Source of the DNA: Cryptomeria japonica
Taxonomy: Eukaryota > Streptophyta > Pinopsida > Cupressales > Cupressaceae
Direction of reading: 5' to 3'
Assembly (NCBI RefSeq): GCF_030272615.1
Contig: NC_081409.1
Coordinates: 646,630,468-646,694,467, forward strand
Length of the DNA: 64,000 bases
A program made the translations under genes and the position numbers. The notes under the pieces are model-generated. The model had not been told where the DNA came from and did not search any database. It worked only from the letters and a program-made list of their open reading frames with translations. This document shows, in pieces, positions 10,997-21,479 of this stretch (position 1 is its first letter; every line of letters begins with the position of its first letter).

Positions 10997-11185
10997 GGCA
11001 TTGATGCCAAAGGGGGAGTGTATATTATGTCAAAAATATGTATATAATACTAGGGGGAGGATATCGAAAGACTATATTGCTAATAGAGTCAATCAGCTTA
11101 GGGGGAACATGTTTCATGTTTCAGTTGAACCGGTAGCGAATCCATTTTTCACATTAGTGTTGCCATCAATGCCAAAGGGGGAGAT
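10997..11185 (+). other. N1 tandem polypurine tracts before the 3' LTR
   Basis: GATGCCAAAGGGGGAG occurs near 11004, a further GGGGGA run near 11050 and 11100, and CAATGCCAAAGGGGGAG at 11168-11184 directly before the LTR. The last is the expected primer tract for plus-strand DNA synthesis. The upstream copy is in the same sequence context, so it may be a second tract. Confidence 0.6.
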
Positions 11186-12070
11186 TGTTGGCAATTGACA
11201 CTCATTGGATTCATATATTGTCATTGATGGAAACAAGATTCTATTGAAGGAATATACTAGCATTTGGAGGTATACACCGACAGATACCAGCATTGGAATA
11301 TTCATGGTCATCACCGACACCGGCATCCAGCACTTCAGTGAAGTCGACATCTGTTTGGGATCCGAAAGGTTTTATTTGTAAAATCATTTTGTAATTATTG
11401 TATAGGGCCAACATTGAATATCTTTTTGTATTGTGAGACGACATAAGGCATATTGTTTGTAAAGGGTATATAAGTCAGTCTATTAGGTCATTTTGATATA
11501 GGACACGATACACGACTAAGGTAGAAGAACTGTGTAATGCGAAGGATATGTATGTAGGTCATTTATATGCGAATGTAATATCATGCTATGATTAGTAGAT
11601 GGTTTGTAAAGCATTCTTGGAGGAAAGGAGATACTGGTAGAAGGATTCAAGGTTTGTGAACCGATACAAAATAGAGCTTTAACCATAACTCTTTTTGGCA
11701 TTGTAGATGCATTTTGTGAGTTCACCAGTACTGTTTTATCTCAGCAGAAGCTTGTAGTCAGTGAGACTCTTTTGTGTTGAGTAGTGTGCCTTCTTGCATA
11801 TGCAGGCCCCCATGCTATGTAATATCTTTCATATGGCCATTGAATTGATATTGTGGGTCACAAATCCCACCATGGTTTTTCCTCTTTGAGGTTTTCCACA
11901 TATAAATTCAGTGTGTTCATTTGTGTGGGTGGTTTATTTACTTCATGTTATATGTTTCTTCATTTACCGGTTTATATGTGTATGTTATAAAAGGTTAAAA
12001 ACTTGTATTACAGGCAGAACACTGATTCACCCCTCCCTCTCAGTGTTCTTGGATTCATTGTATTCCAACA
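11186..12070 (+). repeat. 3' LTR of N1
   Basis: An 885-bp LTR from TGTTGGCAATTGAC to TGTATTCCAACA. TATATAAG at 11467-11474 is a likely TATA box. The U5 part has the GTGGTTTTTCC module near 11872 and the C-run ATTCACCCCTCCCTCTCAG near 12024. The inverted-repeat arm CATTGATGGAAAC is at 11222-11234. Confidence 0.85.
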
Positions 12071-13170
12071 TTATGGTTTGGTCATACATCTATAGTTAAG
12101 TATTTCAAGAATCTCTGCTAGTGAATTGGAAGTTTTATCCTAGATGTGATAAAGGAATATTTCTTGGTTATTCTAATAAAAGAAAAGCATAGAGATGTTA
12201 TAACAAAAGATTGCAGAGAATTATGGAGAGCACTAATATCAAGGTGGATGAGGAGAATATAGGTCAAATCAGAATTTATGAGCAAGAACCGACAGTGGAA
12301 ATGATCATAACTGAACTGGTAACTCCTTTACTGGAACAAAATGCTGAACCAATTACTCCAACAGTATCAGGAAATTCAACAGTAACTGAAGATCAGGGAA
12401 GAGGTACAGAGAGTCAGAAGACTCCTAGGTATGTAAGCCTGAAACATTCAGAAGATCAGATAATTGGACAAGAAGAAGCTTGGTTGCTGATGAGGTATGC
12501 TTAATTTATTTAATTGTACTAGCATCAATTATTGAAGCTTGTAAAGATGAGTGTTGGATGAAAGCTATGGAAGATGAATTGGTTCAGCTAGAAAAGGATA
12601 GCACATGGACTTGGATGTTATTGGAACTAGGCTTGATTGGCTTGCAATGGACATTCGCAAAAGGAAGGAATTGATTTTCTTGAATCCTTGCTCCAGTAGC
12701 TAGGATTTTTTAGATATTTTCAAGGATTATCTGGTATGGTTTTTGTTTTATGATGACTTTACACTTTGAGCATGTTCAGATGTGGATTGGGCTAGAGATA
12801 TAGGTAACTGGATAGGCTCAACTAGTGAAGCTTTCTTTCTTGGAAATAAACTTATTTCATGGATCAACATAAATAGTCATGTACTTCTTTTTCTATTACT
12901 AAAGTTGAGTATGTTGTTGTTGGTACTAACTGTACACAGGTTCTATGGATGAAGCATATGTTGAAGGATATAAAGCTGGATTGTAATGTACCGATAGTTA
13001 TTCATTGTAATAACTCTGCTACTATTTGATGTATCAAAGAATCTGGTATTTCTATCAAGTATAATTTTCTGAATGAGTTGGTGGAAGCAAATGAAGTCAA
13101 CTTGGCTTGAGGAATCATTTGATCATTTGAGAGACAGGTTGAGGTTTTCTGCCCCTCCGATAGAGACCTG
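12071..13170 (+). pseudogene. Copia-1 pol remnant (integrase end, RT start, RNase H)
   Basis: From 12071 the sequence matches the Copia B pol region at 49930 onward: the integrase C-terminal region, RLQRIMESTNIKVDEENIGQIRIYEQEP, then a linker (open 12211-12504), then IEACKDECWMKAMEDELVQLEKD at the RT start. The palm and the YVDD region are deleted. RNase H traces (SDVDWARDIGNW, a decayed ISWIN, and EYVVVGTNCTQVLWMKHML) continue to about 13100. Copia B is a better preserved copy of the same region. Stops and deletions make it non-functional. Confidence 0.75.
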
Positions 13171-13668
13171 AGTGATGCTATTTGGCATCAGTCTGGTATA
13201 CATTATCTGAGCTAGTATTCATTTTGGATTGATGTGGTGATGCTACTACTTTGGGGGAGTAGTTAGTCTTGTGATTCAGTGGTTTATGATTTTTCTTTGA
13301 TATTTATGTCAGATTTCTGGCTTTGATGTCAAAGGGGGAGCGATATTCATGTGAAAAACATAAGGAGTTATATACATTAAGGGGATAGATATTTATGTCT
13401 AATATACAACTTAACAAAGATATTAGTCTAAGGGGGAGATTATTGGCGCAAGGAGAAGAAACATAATTTCAGATTGGTTGTATCCCATTGGGGGAGTTTG
13501 GTTCAGGTTTATGGATGGTTAGTTGGTACAAATACATCTCTTTCAATATCTCATTTCATGTTGTGGGAGATTGTTGGTTGTCTTCCATTTAGGGAGACTT
13601 GTTTGACTTTTTTTGGTACTTGGATGTTTTTCACATCTAGTGTTGCCATCAATGCCAAAGGGGGAGAT
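13171..13668 (+). other. Copia-1 3' untranslated region and polypurine tracts
   Basis: No coding sequence. GATGTCAAAGGGGGAG near 13325 and CAATGCCAAAGGGGGAG at 13651-13667 form two purine tracts about 330 bp apart, the second next to the 3' LTR. AGTGTTGCCATCAATG at 13639-13654 is the left arm of an inverted repeat with 13703-13718. Confidence 0.6.
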
Positions 13669-14247
13669 TTTTGGCAATTTTGAAGGAATTGATTATGTGT
13701 TGCATTGATGTCAACACTAGCTGCTTTGGCTATTTACCGGTATCTGGTTGGTATGATCATGTTGATCCGGTATGCTTTGGTCAGTGGAATTGGTTTGGAT
13801 TGGTTATTCATGTGTTCCTGATGTGTACAACATTCAGTTGGTTCATGATTTGATGATCTAGAAGTTATCACTTGTTCTAGTAAGCCTTTTGGTTACCGAT
13901 GAGGGTTTCACCGATAGAGCTTTGTTGAAGATCTTTTGATGTATCCGATAAGTGGTGTTGGTGCAGCTTCAAGAAGGGATTCAGGATGCTAATGGTTATC
14001 TTCTTCGTATTCCAGTTGATTGGTGGTGTTGCAGTCACCACTGGACCTATACTATTTTAGGTTATGTTATCTAGGTTATGGACCGGTTTCTATAATGTGT
14101 TGGAGGATGTTATTGATGCATTACCAAAGGGATTTATGGATTGGTTTACATTGTTTTGGGCCTAAGACAACTTGGTTGATCATTAGATTGTAGGTTTAAG
14201 TAATGAATTTGTTGTATTATCTTTTAGGTGGCCGACCTAATTGTTTA
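13669..14247 (+). repeat. 3' LTR of Copia-1, left part
   Basis: Matches 6170-6795 of the 5' LTR with small deletions; the initial TG has become TT. It is interrupted at GTTTA (14243-14247) by N2 and resumes at 20705. Confidence 0.85.
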
Positions 14248-15045
14248 TGTTGGCAAATGCACACTCCAATGAAATATTGTAGGTGATTGAAGGTTTTGTC
14301 ATTGATGGCAACTTTACAATCCTATGACACTGGCAAGACAATTTACCGGCACCAGAAAAGATAGACTCTACACCGGCACAAAGACCACCAGTAGTAAAAG
14401 GAAGCATACCGGTAAAAAAGACGACATGAATTTTGTTTGTAATATATTTTGTTAATTATTGTAAAATCATTGTAAGCCGACTTGGCAAGTTGTAAAATGA
14501 CTCATATATATAAGAGATCATTGTAGAACATTTTGTAATAGATGGAAGGAAATATATAGGCGAAATAAGGCAGACCTATTATGCGAATTATAGGTTAAGG
14601 GTTTATGTATGAAGCAGAGCTATAAACCGGTACTGGATCTGGCATAGTAGATGCTATTTTGAAGTAGTAAAAGACATTGGATTTATATAATCCATTTTGT
14701 AAGTTAGTGAGACTTCCCATTTTGTAATTGAGCAGTGAGCTTTAGGCACTTGGCCTTCCTGCATGTGCAGACCCCTCTTGTAGCAGTAATATTCTCTTAT
14801 TGGCCAGTAAGTGAATATTGTGGGTCACTAATACTACCAAGGTTTTTTCCACATCGGGTTTTCTCGTTAAACTACTGTGTTATGGTGCGTTTTTCATGTG
14901 GTTGTTATTATCTCTATTTATTGCATTATTTCTTGTTTATCGGTATACAATATTGATATGCTTTACATGTTTTCAGTTAAGAAAATCTTATAACTGGTTA
15001 GATACTGATTCACCCCCCCTCTCAGTATCCGTGGGAATCCTAACA
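14248..15045 (+). repeat. 5' LTR of N2
   Basis: 798 bp, TGTTGGCAAATGC to ATCCTAACA. A TATA box TATATATAAG is at 14505-14514. U5 contains the conserved C-run ATTCACCCCCCCTCTCAG near 15009. Compared with the 3' LTR many differences are C-to-T or G-to-A. Confidence 0.9.
14505..14514 (+). promoter_or_regulatory. TATA box of N2 5' LTR
   Basis: TATATATAAG, preserved at 20158-20167 in the 3' LTR and matched by TATATAAG at 11467 in N1. It is the likely core promoter for the element transcript. Confidence 0.5.
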
Positions 15046-15047
15046 AT

Positions 15048-15059
15048 TGGTATCAGAGC
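15048..15059 (+). other. Primer binding site of N2
   Basis: TGGTATCAGAGC, a perfect tRNA-Met-type plant Copia primer site two bases after the LTR. Confidence 0.8.
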
Positions 15060-15116
15060 TTGGTCCTCTATTTTCATAAGCCTAATAACTTGAGGAAGAT
15101 CTCGACATCGATAGAG

Positions 15117-16184
15117 ATGGAAAACCTGATGAAACAATTAGAAGCAGCTCTCTCAAACTATGATGTAGAAAAGTTAAAAAATATCAAACTTGAAGGTGAT
15201 CTAAAGGCTACACAAGATATTATTCAAGCACTCCAAGAAAATCTTACCATTGCAAGGAACAAGAGAAGAGAACTTTGTGAAAAGATGCAAAATGAGAATG
15301 ATGAAAAGGAAACTCTTAGTGATCTAATGAATTGACTATGAGATTTTTGTAAAGAAATTGAAGATAGGAAGAAGAATGAAGAAGACCCAACTAGAAGACT
15401 GAATGATGCTGCAAATGAAAACAAAAGACTTAGTTATGAAAATGATATGTTGAAGACAGATCTGATGCATGCACAGAATGACTCAAATAAACATATGAGG
15501 CAAAAAGTTATCTTGGAATGAGAACTGGATACTGCAAATCAACATAAAGAAAAATTCAAGAAAAGCTCAGAAGAACTTGGTGACTTTTTTAAGAATTAGA
15601 AATGTAATGGTGACACTAATGGTCTTGGCTTTGAAGCTGGTGAAAGCTTCGGTACTGCAAACACAGAGGATCAAGGCAAACCGGTAAGACAACCTACTAC
15701 TTATAAATTTAATGGCAAATGCTTTAACTATAACAAGTATGGTCATTGAGCAAATCAATGTAGATCCGGAAATTATTAGAATACCAATACACCCACCGGT
15801 CAATTTTCAAAATGCAACAAAGTTGGTGATAATTCAGAAAATTACAGAATGAATGTAAGATGTTATGTTTGTGGAAGATTTGGACACTTATCTAATCAAT
15901 GCAGAACACAAACTGGCCTAGGTTATGGAAAAGCTATTCAAAAAAATAATGTGACTTGTTATGCCTGTAACAAGATTGGACATATTGCAAAATTTTGTAG
16001 AAGCAAGTCCTCACCGATAAATAACAAAGGTCCTAGTTTGAAAGGTAAAGAAAAGGTTGAAGAAGTAAAGCAGGAATTCTCAAAACAATGGATCAGGAAA
16101 TCAAATCTAAATAGTGATAGGAACACTCCTCCATCGGCAGAACAATGTAACACTCCACCGGCAGGAGACTCTTCATCTAACTGA
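15117..16184 (+). pseudogene. N2 Gag-like coiled-coil/zinc-knuckle protein
   Basis: One frame from ATG 15117 (MENLMKQLEAAL) to the stop at 16182-16184, broken by stops at 15333-15335 and several more up to about 15780. The N-terminal 200 residues form a charged coiled coil homologous to the N1 Gag. Two intact CCHC knuckles lie at 15861-15902 (CYVCGRFGHLSNQC) and 15957-15998 (CYACNKIGHIAKFC), with a decayed one before them near 15718-15760. The tail is T/P/S-rich. The role inferred from the knuckles is binding element RNA. There is no protease motif. Confidence 0.8.
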
Positions 16185-16489
16185 AGAAAATTCCCTTAAG
16201 GGTATGGCAATCAAATGTGAAACATGCTATTATTCCCTTGGTTGATGGTGAGAAGTTGAAATTACTTCTATACCAGTAGATAAGTTAAGTCATTACTTAA
16301 TTGGCAAGCATTAAATGTGGTGGTTGGGAAAATTAACATTATAAAACAGTGCTTTTGGCTCCAATTTTATTTCACTGAACATTCAAACCTTCGAGAGCAC
16401 GAGAATTCCAGAGCAATGGCTTTCTGAGCAAAGAAGTGAAGCAATTCATCAAGCAATCATTCCTAAGGCAGATAAACGTATTTATAATC

Positions 16490-19400
16490 ATGGCTTCTTC
16501 ATCTATTCCTGAATTCATAGCAAACCCTAGTGTAGTTGAAGTGATTAAATGCCCTAAAGCCGTATTTCAGTTAGTTCCTGAAATTGCCAAGAAAGATGAT
16601 ATTGTTGGTGCTTTTTCTCAAATCGCTTAAGGAGTAGTTTTTGTTGAAGACCCTAGAATGTATATTCACTGTCACATAGAAGAATTAGGTGATGAGGAAA
16701 TCAAGAACATGTATAAATCAGTAATCTATGACGATTTCGGTAATGTTAAACCTGAACACAAGATAGTAGAAACCCTAGGTTTCACTGAAATTTTCAGTAT
16801 TCCAGATTTTCCTAAGGATGTTATAAGGATAGTACTAAGCAGGGTACATGGTGCATTCTTCTGGTTGGACTCAGTTCACAAAATCACTAAAGAAATAGTA
16901 AAAGCTATCACAGGGTTACCTTCCACCGGTAATAGACCTGATAAGACAAAGAAGGTCTCAAATGACCTAGTGATTAACCTAACAGGTGCAACATCTGATA
17001 AGAGATCTTTAAGGGTAAATGATTTAACAAATATGAATGTCAGATTCATTAGTATGATCTTAGGCTACAAAACCACACATGTAAATAGGTTAAACTCAGT
17101 CTCTAGCTTATGCATAAAGAGTGCCTATGACATGATTAATGATAATGCAAAAATAGATGTGTGTGAATGGTTGAAAGATGAACTTATTGACAATCTTGGA
17201 TAGATAAAGAAAGACAAAGAGGGGACATTTAGATTTGGAAACCTACTTGTCTATTTAATGTTGCACATAACAAAACAAGTGCCCGATATCGGTAATAAAA
17301 ATCTTGGTTTTAATATACCGGTAGGCAAACAATTGTCCGATTTAGTAAATAACATGGCTGAAAACAGAGAAAAGAATATAAATGAGTACTTTCAGGATTA
17401 AAGGCCCAGATGAATACCAGAGTTATAAAGAAGGATGAAATTTGGATGGAGGCAGTTATCCCAAGAACCATTTGGGTTACTGAAATGGGTTATGAAACTG
17501 ATGATCACATAATAGAAACATATGCAAAATTCCTCTGGAAGCACCTAAGGAACCTACAGAAGAGGTATTTGGTAGTGCTGAGACTATTGAAAACCAAATT
17601 CAATCAAAGAAAAGGGTTAAGAAGGTTGAAGCAACAGTTAGAAGAGGATCCAGGCAAGCAAAATCTATTAAGGATGATGTACTCAATCAAACTGGTATTA
17701 CTGAAGATGAGTTAGAAACACTTCAACCGGAAACTCACCTTTCACCAGTTGGAAATTCTTCAGAAAGTAATATACCAACTGAATTTAAAAGAGTTGTGAG
17801 AAAAATGAAACCTTCACTGGTATCTACACCTTTTCCTAGAAGAACCAGACAGAAACAACAGGCAATAAGGCCCACAGCTAGGAAATTAACTCCAAAGAAG
17901 AAGTTAACACCCAAGAAGAAGACTCAACAAACCATTGCTCCAATTGACAAACTTCTAATTTAAATAACAGAGGATGGAAAGATGAAAAACATCAATAAAT
18001 TGTATGAGTCATTATCAACTGATGACAAGGAAAAAGTTGAAAACAATGTAATCCTACACTTGGACATTTACAAGAAATTTCTAATGCAAGTTGGGGATGA
18101 ATTACTGAGAGAACTGTTCAAAAGACTTGAAGCTAGAAGGCAAGCTGTTGTAGAGCTTGATAAGAAAATAAAAATTAAAAAACTACTTGATGTATATCCA
18201 GTTAAATCACCAAAAGAGATAGATAAACTGATCTCAGAGGCTAACCGGTCAGCATTTTCAACTGCACACTGACATATAGCACCTATGGTTGGTAGAGTGA
18301 ATGAGGTTGCAGAGGAAACAACTAATGCATGGGACATATTCCTTGTAGAGAAAGAAAAGCACGAAGAATATAGAAATCCTAAACCCATCAAAGTATACCA
18401 AAAGGATAAGGATAAAGGAAAAGTTAAGGTTGGTGGACCACCTAGTATAAAAATAATAGATAATCTATCCACACCGCCTTTGGATACTCCACCGGTAGTT
18501 ACCATTGAAAAATCAACCGGCTAGTGAGAGTATGGACATACCACAAGAGGACACAAATCCCAATTTTGAGGTGTTATATACAGTTGACATTGACACACAA
18601 AAAGTCCATATTGTGGTAGATAAGGATACAACTGGGAAAATAGATATGGCTAGTGAGCAACTAGTAATAGATGGTATAGAATGTAAACCGACAGATGATA
18701 ACACTGAACAACAAGCAGAATAAGAGGCTCCATCACAGCAATAGGTTCATACAGAGACAGTGCCACCGGCATCGACTGAGCAATCCAAACCTTTGCTTAA
18801 AGAAATGGAAACACAAGCTGACCTACCAGAGGTCACCACAAGCAAGCAAATTGCTCCCATTGGCGGAATACAAATTGTTGGTTCATCAAATGCAGATTTC
18901 AAACCAACTAATGTAACGAAAGTTCTTCTGGATTCCATCAAGCAGATAACAGAGTATAGCTCACAAGCATACAAGGCAATTGATGACATAATTCCAATTT
19001 TGAAAATGATAGCACCTAAGTGTAATATAGATAATAAAGATTCTTTAGGTCAACTTGACATTTTGTCTAAGTATATTACTGGCAACACTGTGACAGTTGA
19101 ACAAATAAAATAGGAAGCATTCAAGGATTGACTAGAGAAAGAAAAACACAAATTCTTTGAGGAGGAAATAAACAAGTGTACAAGACAATTTGACACCCTT
19201 TTATCAGAACTGTGTAGTACACTAAAGGAATTTAAAACTTTGTACAGGGATACATGTAAAACTAACTTTTTGACAGTAGATATACACAAGAAAATCAGCA
19301 AGGTACAGGAGGAAATAAATCAACTAGCTGATAACTTCATTAATTCATCTGATTCAATATCAGTTTTTGAGTAGAAAATAATAGGTTTTGAGGAAGAACT

Positions 19401-19676
19401 ACTAAAGTTGGAAAGAGAGAAGGAAAGAATAAAAGGAAAGTCTAAAAATCTAAAATGGAGACTTAGTCCAAAATTGGACTACCTCGCCTCCTTAAGAAAA
19501 GAAATATGTGATGCTTTGATTCAAGGATAGAAAACACCGGTAGACCAAATGCAACACCTCACCCGTACAGTTCAGAGGAATGAGGCTACAATAAAAGACA
19601 ACAAAAAGTTCATTGAGAGCTTGAATCTAGTTTTGGCAGATCTTTTTCAGATTGTAACCAACCGGTTACAAGGATG
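16490..19676 (+). pseudogene. N2 ORF2, unrecognised ~1000-residue second protein
   Basis: Translation starts plausibly at ATG 16490 (MASSSIPEFIANP). The reading continues in frame to about 17400 with a stop at 16628-16630 and another at 17201-17203, then shifts frame near 17400, 17700-17980 and 18500. The parts in order are: an N-terminal globular region of about 240 residues (phrases VLSRVHGAFFWLDSVHKITKE and RFISMILGYKT), the EAVIPRTIWV box near 17450, a basic linker with KPKK-like runs, a helical block near 17982-18270, an acidic linker, a helical block near 18880-19110 and a terminal coiled coil. It matches frames in N1, N3, 1-880, 43895-44440 and 62621-63492. I do not recognise the family. 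It has no retroviral enzyme motif and no evident membrane segment. Confidence 0.7.
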
Positions 19677-19714
19677 AAACAAGAAACCACACTCATTGAC
19701 ACTTTGACAACCTT

Positions 19715-19900
19715 TGTCATTGATGCCAAAGGGGGAGTAGTGGAATGAAAAAAATAACCAGCAAATGACTCATCAGCTCAGGGGGAGCACATATTCTTTT
19801 GGTACACAAATTTTTGGTAAGACAATTTCGGCAGACTCTTTTGGATAACAATTTTTGGATTTTTCTCACGAGTGTTGCCATCAATGCCAAAGGGGGAGAT
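19715..19900 (+). other. N2 tandem polypurine tracts before the 3' LTR
   Basis: GATGCCAAAGGGGGAG near 19720-19737, CAGGGGGAG near 19780 and CAATGCCAAAGGGGGAG at 19882-19898, the last directly before the LTR. Confidence 0.65.
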
Positions 19901-19965
19901 TGTCGACAAATGCACACTCCAATGAGATATTGTAGGTGATTGAAGGCTTTGTCATTGATGGCAAC
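19874..19965 (+). other. Inverted repeat bracketing purine tract and LTR start in N2
   Basis: GTTGCCATCAATG at 19874-19886 and CATTGATGGCAAC at 19953-19965 are a perfect 13-bp inverted repeat with a 66-base loop. The loop contains the purine tract and the 3' LTR boundary. In the transcript this could fold as a stem near the start of U3. Related pairs occur at 11159/11222, 13639/13703 and 63681/63746, and on the minus strand at 23104/23245. Confidence 0.7.
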
Positions 19966-20699
19966 CTTACAATCCTATGACACCAGCAAGACAATTTACT
20001 GGCACCAGCAAAGATAGACTCTACATTGACACAAAGACCACCGATAGTAAAAGGAAGCATACCAGCACAGAAGCCAATAGGAATTTTGTTTGTAATATAT
20101 TTTGTTAATTATTGTAAAATCATTGTAAGCCGACTTGGCAAGCTGTAAAATGACTCATATATATAAGAGATCATTGTAGAACATTATGTAATAGATGGAA
20201 CGAAATATATAGGCAAAATAAGGCAGACCTATTATGTGAATTATAGGTTAAGGGTTTATGTATGAAGTAGAGCTATAAACCGGTATTGGATCTGGCATAG
20301 TAGATGCTATTTTGAAGCAGTACAAGACATTGGATTTATATAATCCATTTTGTAAGTTAGTGAGACTTCCCATTTTGTAATTGATCAGTGAGCTCTAGGC
20401 ACTTGGCCTTCTTGCATGTGCAGGCCCCTCTTGTAGCAGTAATATTCTCTTATTGGCTAGTAAGTGAATATTGTGGGTCACAAATCCCATCAACGTTTTT
20501 CCCACACCGGGTTTCCTCGTTAAACTGCTGTGTTATGGTGTGTTTTTCATGTGGTTGCTGTTATCTCTGTTTATTGTATTATTTCTTGTTTACCGGTATA
20601 CAGTATTGATATGCTTTACATGTTTTAAGTTAAGAAAATCTTATAACCGGTTAGATATTGATTCACCCCCCCCTCTTGGTGTCTGTGGGAATCCTAATA
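19901..20699 (+). repeat. 3' LTR of N2
   Basis: 799 bp from TGTCGACAAATGC to ATCCTAATA, the terminal CA having become TA. It matches 14248-15045 throughout. TATATATAAG is at 20158-20167. Confidence 0.9.
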
Positions 20700-20704
20700 G
20701 TTTA

Positions 20705-21290
20705 GGTCCTAGATTGGTATAAATATGATGTAAGATCTCTTTGTAGATAATGTATGGATAGGAGATCATGAGATTATGGTATGCAAGCGAATAATGTAAT
20801 AATCATCCATGCAGAGGATCTAGTTGATCATAGGTGATCGAATTGGGTTTGTGGAAGAGGTTTAAGGCCTCTAGTATTAAGATTAACCGAAACTATACTC
20901 AGGCATGGGAGATGCTACACTTGCAGTTCAATCTTCATTCCGGATTGTTGTCCGATATTTTATGTAGTTAGTGAGACTCCTTTTGTGATGAGCAGTGTGC
21001 TCTAGGTTGTTGGCCTTCCTGCATGTGCAGGCCCCTTATTGTAATATTTATTCATCTAATCAATGGAAACATATTGTGAGTCTCCAATCCCACTGTGGTT
21101 TTTCCTCTTTGAGGTTTTCCACGTATAAATCTATGGTGTTATGGTGTTTATCTTTGTCATTGCATTATTGCTTATTGTTATATGCTTTTGTGTTTACTGG
21201 TTTTTGAGTTGTATTAAAGAGGGTTAAATTTCTCCATTCTGGTAGAACACTAATTCACCTCCCCCGTCTTATTGTTCTTGAATCCCAACA
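20705..21290 (+). repeat. 3' LTR of Copia-1, right part
   Basis: Continues the LTR interrupted at 14247. It starts GGTCCTAGATTGG, with TATAAATA about 15 bp further on, and ends TTGAATCCCAACA next to the target duplication AATCC. Confidence 0.85.
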
Positions 21291-21479
21291 AATCCTTCAT
21301 TTAAAGATAGTTATGTTATACCATATTAAAGCCATTATTAAGTATAAAAAGTGATTATTAAAATTGTCGTTATAAAATAAAAAATCATTTATTCTAAATT
21401 TAAAAATGTGTTTATAATCCACCAAAAAAATTTGAATGATCACGAGTTCATGTCATCTTCAAATTCTTAATGGTTTAAT

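Larger units (their letters stand above)
7576..12070 (+). mobile_element. N1: non-autonomous LTR element with Gag and ORF2
   Basis: The right LTR (11186-12070) is complete. The left one (about 7576-8142) lacks roughly its first 350 bp. Between them lie a primer site (8145-8156), a Gag-like frame (8217-9368), the C-terminal half of ORF2 (9697-10960) and two purine tracts. There is no protease, integrase or reverse transcriptase. No target duplication can be read because the left end is missing. N1 sits inside Copia-1 between its gag start and its pol. Confidence 0.8.
14248..20699 (+). mobile_element. N2: non-autonomous LTR element with Gag and ORF2
   Basis: The best preserved complete member of the family, 6452 bp. 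Both LTRs are full length (14248-15045 and 19901-20699). The target duplication GTTTA is at 14243-14247 and 20700-20704. The uninterrupted target sequence is seen in the Copia-1 5' LTR at 6793-6800. Internal parts are the primer site (15048-15059), Gag-like frame (15117-16184), ORF2 (16490-19676) and purine tracts. No protease, integrase, reverse transcriptase or RNase H is present, so it needs enzymes in trans. Confidence 0.9.
6170..21290 (+). mobile_element. Copia-1 LTR retrotransposon, nested and decayed
   Basis: The element is bounded by the 5-bp target duplication AATCC at 6165-6169 and 21291-21295. The 5' LTR is 6170-7380. The 3' LTR is 13669-14247 plus 20705-21290, split by N2. A tRNA-Met-type primer site follows the 5' LTR and a purine tract precedes the 3' LTR. 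Between them only the first part of gag (7434-7576) and a decayed 3' part of pol (12071-13170) survive, with N1 occupying 7576-12070. The family also has a second copy, Copia B (49396-62620), with the same LTR and pol. The domain order integrase, reverse transcriptase, RNase H marks it as Ty1/Copia. Confidence 0.85.
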
